DNA of 64,000 nt, from positions 5,642,001 to 5,706,000 of the forward strand of contig OX352774.1 in assembly GCA_947095535.1 (NCBI GenBank). Direction: 5' to 3'. The notes below the pieces were generated by a model. It had not been told where the DNA came from. It saw only the letters and a program-made list of their open reading frames with translations, and ran no database searches. Positions 60,736-64,000 of this stretch are shown piece after piece (within the stretch, counting starts at the first letter, position 1; every line of letters begins with the position of its first letter). Origin of the DNA: Poecilobothrus nobilitatus (Eukaryota > Arthropoda > Insecta > Diptera > Dolichopodidae). Both the position numbers and the translations under genes were made by a program.

Positions 60736-62214
60736 ATTTTTAAACATCATGTTGTTGTTGTGGTTGTAGTTTGATAAAGAGGATAGACGGCAATCATTAC
60801 GCCTAGGTCCTATGATCTGTGTGATGTGTATTTAGACTTCATGAGGTGCTTATTTAACATAGTGGCTCATCTTTTCAGTCAATAAACTTAAAAAATTTCA
60901 ACGATGGTCTCGAACGTATTAGAGAATCAACTAAACTGATAAAATTGTTGCTTTTGGCTCGGATTCCCTTTAATGCAAGATTAAATTTTGACTGCTGAAA
61001 CCAAAAAACTGCTTTTATAATAACGTCCTTTTCTCAGCTCTTATCATATATAAATACAGGTGTATAAAAACTTTAAAATGAAAATTTCATATAAAAGTGC
61101 ACTTTAAATTTAAGCACAATAAAATTATAGTACTCCAAATATTTTTAAATAAATCAACTAATTTAACAAAATACTGGCTATATACATATATATATACATA
61201 TATATATATATCACATACATACATATATATATATATCACATACATACATATATATATATACGTTTTTAGGTATTTTTTAACTTTAAAACCTTTTTCAAAA
61301 TATTTTATAGGATTTGTTTGTTTTTGTTTTAATTCTAAAACTTCAGGATACTTCAACTGTTTATTATTTTAACCACAAAAAAGAAAAATTAAAAAAAAAA
61401 AAAAAAATAATATTTCAACGTTTTAATTAGACTTTTTTTTTTACGTTTAAAAAAAAAAATACACGAAAGAAAAACATAAACGGGTTGTGTGTGAATTTCA
61501 AAGAGCCAATTTTAGATTTTTAATAAAAATAAAAATCCACTTTAAGTATTTTACTTCTATTGTAGTATATACATATGTATATGTATTGTATGTATATGTA
61601 TATAAATGTAGAATTTTTTAAAGGCTTTTAATTTGTATGACTAGACGTTGCATACACATTTACGTATTAAGCTGATTATCCTGCCTGCTGTTTTTATTAA
61701 ACATTTAATTTAACATTTTATTAATTAAGTTTTTATTAGGATTGAAATAATTAATGCATGACAGATTTTGAAAAGTTCAAATTTCAACAAAAAATTTTTT
61801 TTTTTGTTTACTATTTGTTCTTTTAATATTTATTTACCGTTAGTACAGTAACAAATTTTAATTATGACTATAAGATTTTTTGGTGGGGCACATTTCCAAA
61901 ATTTAGTACATATAAGTATATAAAGCGTAATTTATTTTATTAAAATAGAAGTTATGAAAATATAAACTGGCGAAAGACTAATAAAATTCGGAATAACTTG
62001 AAAATATTTAAAAAATTTAACTTATTTTTTTTTTTTTTTGAATATTTCCGATTATTAAAACAGCGATAATGTTCTGATTGAAATATTGACATACCGTTAG
62101 TAGTTATGAAAATTGTAAAAAATCAGGAAATTTTTTTTGAAATTTGAAAGACAATCATTTTTATTTTGGTATGAAAATCTTTTTACATTTCATACAAATG
62201 TATACAGTATTATA
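60736..62214. other. AT-rich stretch with a TA/ACAT minisatellite
   Basis: No gene. A short minisatellite lies at 61180-61262. Poly-A/T blocks occur at 61390-61410 and 61796-61806. Confidence 0.4.
61180..61262. repeat. 25-bp TA-rich minisatellite
   Basis: CACATACATACATATATATA begins at 61212 and again at 61237, a 25-bp period, embedded in (TA)n. Both strands stay open here (61087-61372) only because (TA)n and (ACAT)n lack stops in one frame. Confidence 0.8.
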
Positions 62215-62420
62215 TGTGAACTTAAATTTTTTCAATTAACCTTTAAACAATTTACACAAGTGCTAATCTCTTACGTCTATAAATATTGAGAATTTTTTTA
62301 ATTTTTAACTTATAATAGCTCTTAAACAGAAGGAAATGCATACAATACAGAAAAATTTTTTAACCAAAGTCTTACACTTCCTAAACATACAAGTTTCTCG
62401 CTTTAGTCAATCGAACTAAA
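62215..62420 (+). mobile_element. R1 fragment, diverged
   Basis: TTTTTAACTTATAATAGCTC, then TTAAACAGAAGG, AGAAAAATTTTTTAACC and CTAAACATACAAGTTTCTCG follow the same order as the R1 'CCCTAATAGCTCAT ... AAATTTTCTGAGTAAAC' block at 8625-8690. Confidence 0.45.
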
Positions 62421-62480
62421 TAAACATAAAATACATAAGTTACCATAAAAAAACCATAAAAATTTCCATAATATTTCATC

Positions 62481-62742
62481 TTGTTTTAAGGACTCATCAG
62501 CGTAGTCTTTGACAAATAACTATTTCAATAAATTTGAACTTTGCGATTTCATTTTTTTTTAAGGGAACAGGAAATTTTCCAAAGCAAAAAAATTCCTGTT
62601 CCGTGCAAATGTTGTTTTAAGGACTCATCAGCGTAGTCTTTGACAAATAACTATTTCAATAAATTTGAACTTTGCGATTTCATTTTTTTTTAAGGGAACA
62701 GGAAATTTTCCAAAGCAAAAAAATTCCTGTTCCGTGCAAATG
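62481..62742. repeat. Perfect 131-bp tandem duplication
   Basis: The block starting TTGTTTTAAGGACTCATCAG at 62481 recurs at 62612, 131 bp later. I see no difference between the two copies through to GTGCAAATG. Each copy contains GGGAACAGGAAATTTTCC and AAAATTCCTGTTCC, an internal hairpin. The word TAAGGGAACAGGAAATTTTC recalls the start of R3. The identity suggests a very recent duplication, or an assembly artefact. Confidence 0.93.
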
Positions 62743-62916
62743 TTGTCATCCCTTAATTAATATATGTCATTTCAGTTGTCTCAGTTGATAACATATTAAA
62801 AGAATTTGAAGGATTATTTCATTTTAATTTGAGGTTTTATTTTTCACTTTATTGCTAGAATATTTCATTTTGATTTCAATTTGGAATGTTATTTCATAGG
62901 TTGTTTTTATTTTTTT

Positions 62917-63271
62917 TAGTTCAGAGTTATGCTCTGAACAGATATCAGAGTTATGCTCTGAACAGATATCAACCACATAGAGTACATTCTGAGCAGATTA
63001 AAAATATTTTATCTCTAAACGCTCCGAAATCATTTTGAAACACAATAGAGCTTTAACCTGTCAAAAGTGTCAAATCATATAAAAAAAAAAAAAAAAAAAA
63101 TTTTGACATTTAAATTCAAATGCTCTATGATATCTGTAATTGAAAATCGAACATTTAGATAATAATCTGACCGCACTCTGAATAGAAAAAGAAACACAAA
63201 TGATAAACTCTGATCATTCAAAAAAGAAACACAAATTTTTTTTTTGACAGTTCTAGCTCTGCTCTGAACTA
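62917..63271. mobile_element. 355-bp TIR element with TAGTTCAGAG ends
   Basis: TAGTTCAGAG at 62917-62926 is the exact reverse complement of CTCTGAACTA at 63262-63271. GCTCTGA-type words recur in both arms. The left arm contains a 24-bp tandem pair (CAGAGTTATGCTCTGAACAG.. at 62922 and 62946). TGTCAAAA and TTTTGACA words also pair. A minus-strand open frame at 63075-63341 overlaps it but has no recognisable domain. Likely a MITE; no target duplication seen. Confidence 0.62.
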
Positions 63272-64000
63272 CAAAAGAAAAACAAACATAATGAAATAAT
63301 CTCCAATTTTTTTTGATTTGCTGGACTAATATGAAGGACATTATAATATGATATATACAAAATTTTAAATTCTATTATATATCATACAAAATATAACAAT
63401 TCAATTTGTGTATGTATGGTAAGTTTTGTTCAAATATAACAATAATATTTTAATAAATTTTTGGTTGATTTTCTAATCAACAATTTTTCAAAAAATTCTA
63501 TATAAAATGTTTCTCTTAATTAAATTATATACAAATATGTCCTGTTAAAATTTGTTATTTTTTGGATCTTTTTATATTATATAGAATAAATACATATATC
63601 TATTATATATATGAATTGTATGTTGAAATCTGTTCTCATATTTTCCATTTTAATTTTAACAGAATCAAAAAAACAAAAAAAAAAAACGTACCCACAAAAA
63701 TGTCAATTACAATTTTTCGTGATCATATCCTTGTAATTGAGCTGCGAATATTGTTGCCATTTTATACATAATTCTTTATTTTTTTTTTTTTTTTATTTAT
63801 TTATTTGTTTGTTTGTATGAATTTATGACTATATTTATATTTTTTATATATACATTGTATACATAGTTTTTTTTACTCATTACTTTTTTTTTATTATAAA
63901 AACATAAAAAGATAGACAAGATATTTATTGCTTTTTTGGATAAAAATTCAGGTAAAATACACCACAAATATTATTTTGAACAGATACTTTGACTATAGTA
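63272..64000. other. AT-rich stretch to window end, no gene seen
   Basis: Poly-T and (TTTA)n/(GTTT)n simple sequence at 63778-63815. Nothing codable is recognised. Confidence 0.4.

Overview
This is a strongly A+T-rich eukaryotic window, full of poly-A/poly-T runs and (TA)n tracts, with no open reading frame longer than about 150 codons. I recognise no protein-coding exon, rRNA, functional tRNA or CRISPR array. It reads as intergenic or long intronic DNA of an insect, most likely a higher fly. The fly assignment rests on repeats that match the published description of dipteran mini-me/DINE elements: short inverted repeats near both ends, a hairpin close to the 3' end, an internal (GGAC)n proto-microsatellite and, in two copies, a central tandem array. 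The assignment is inference.

What the window holds is layers of mobile DNA. Family R1 (about 1.15 kb, DINE-like, subterminal repeat TTTTGGAAATGTGC) has copies at 1470-2470, 7990-9140, 25115-25975 (-), 40437-40996, 44886-45165 (-) and 55095-56795 (-), plus shorter fragments. Family R2 (mini-me/DINE-like, subterminal repeat ATACCCGTATGAAC) is at 4989-5410 (-), 9740-12273, 30950-32135, 33670-33832 and 45170-46256. The copy at 9740 carries an array of 306-bp units and then a 259-bp pair; the copy at 30950 carries 142-bp units. A tRNA-derived SINE (SINE-1) occurs at 2076, 7573, 29108 and 60045 (-). A second tRNA-like SINE with an (AAT)n tail occurs at 36611 (-) and 39358 (-). A third dispersed repeat of unknown class (R3) is at 20442, 34498, 37498 and 39030.

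Between these lie several short terminal-inverted-repeat elements (MITE- or foldback-like) at 6267, 14249, 17269, 18440, 21473, 43633, 53172, 55710 and 62917. In several of them the terminal motif is repeated inside the element. The richest nest is 55095-56795: an R1 copy split by two insertions. The second insertion is 805 bp long, is bounded by an 8-bp direct repeat, and contains a 126-bp island of about 67% GC with its own 11-bp inverted ends. That island is the most anomalous sequence here.

Region by region: 1-9.1 kb has R1, SINE-1 and one R2 copy; 9.7-12.3 kb is the R2 element with the long minisatellite; 12.3-25 kb is mostly featureless AT-rich DNA with MITEs and microsatellites; 25-46 kb alternates R1, R2, R3 and SINE copies; 46.3-53.1 kb is almost empty; 53-57 kb is the nested TIR cluster; 57-64 kb has scattered SINE/R1 fragments, a perfect 131-bp tandem duplication and a terminal MITE. 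No genes are present to form a pathway. No new multi-gene system is visible.
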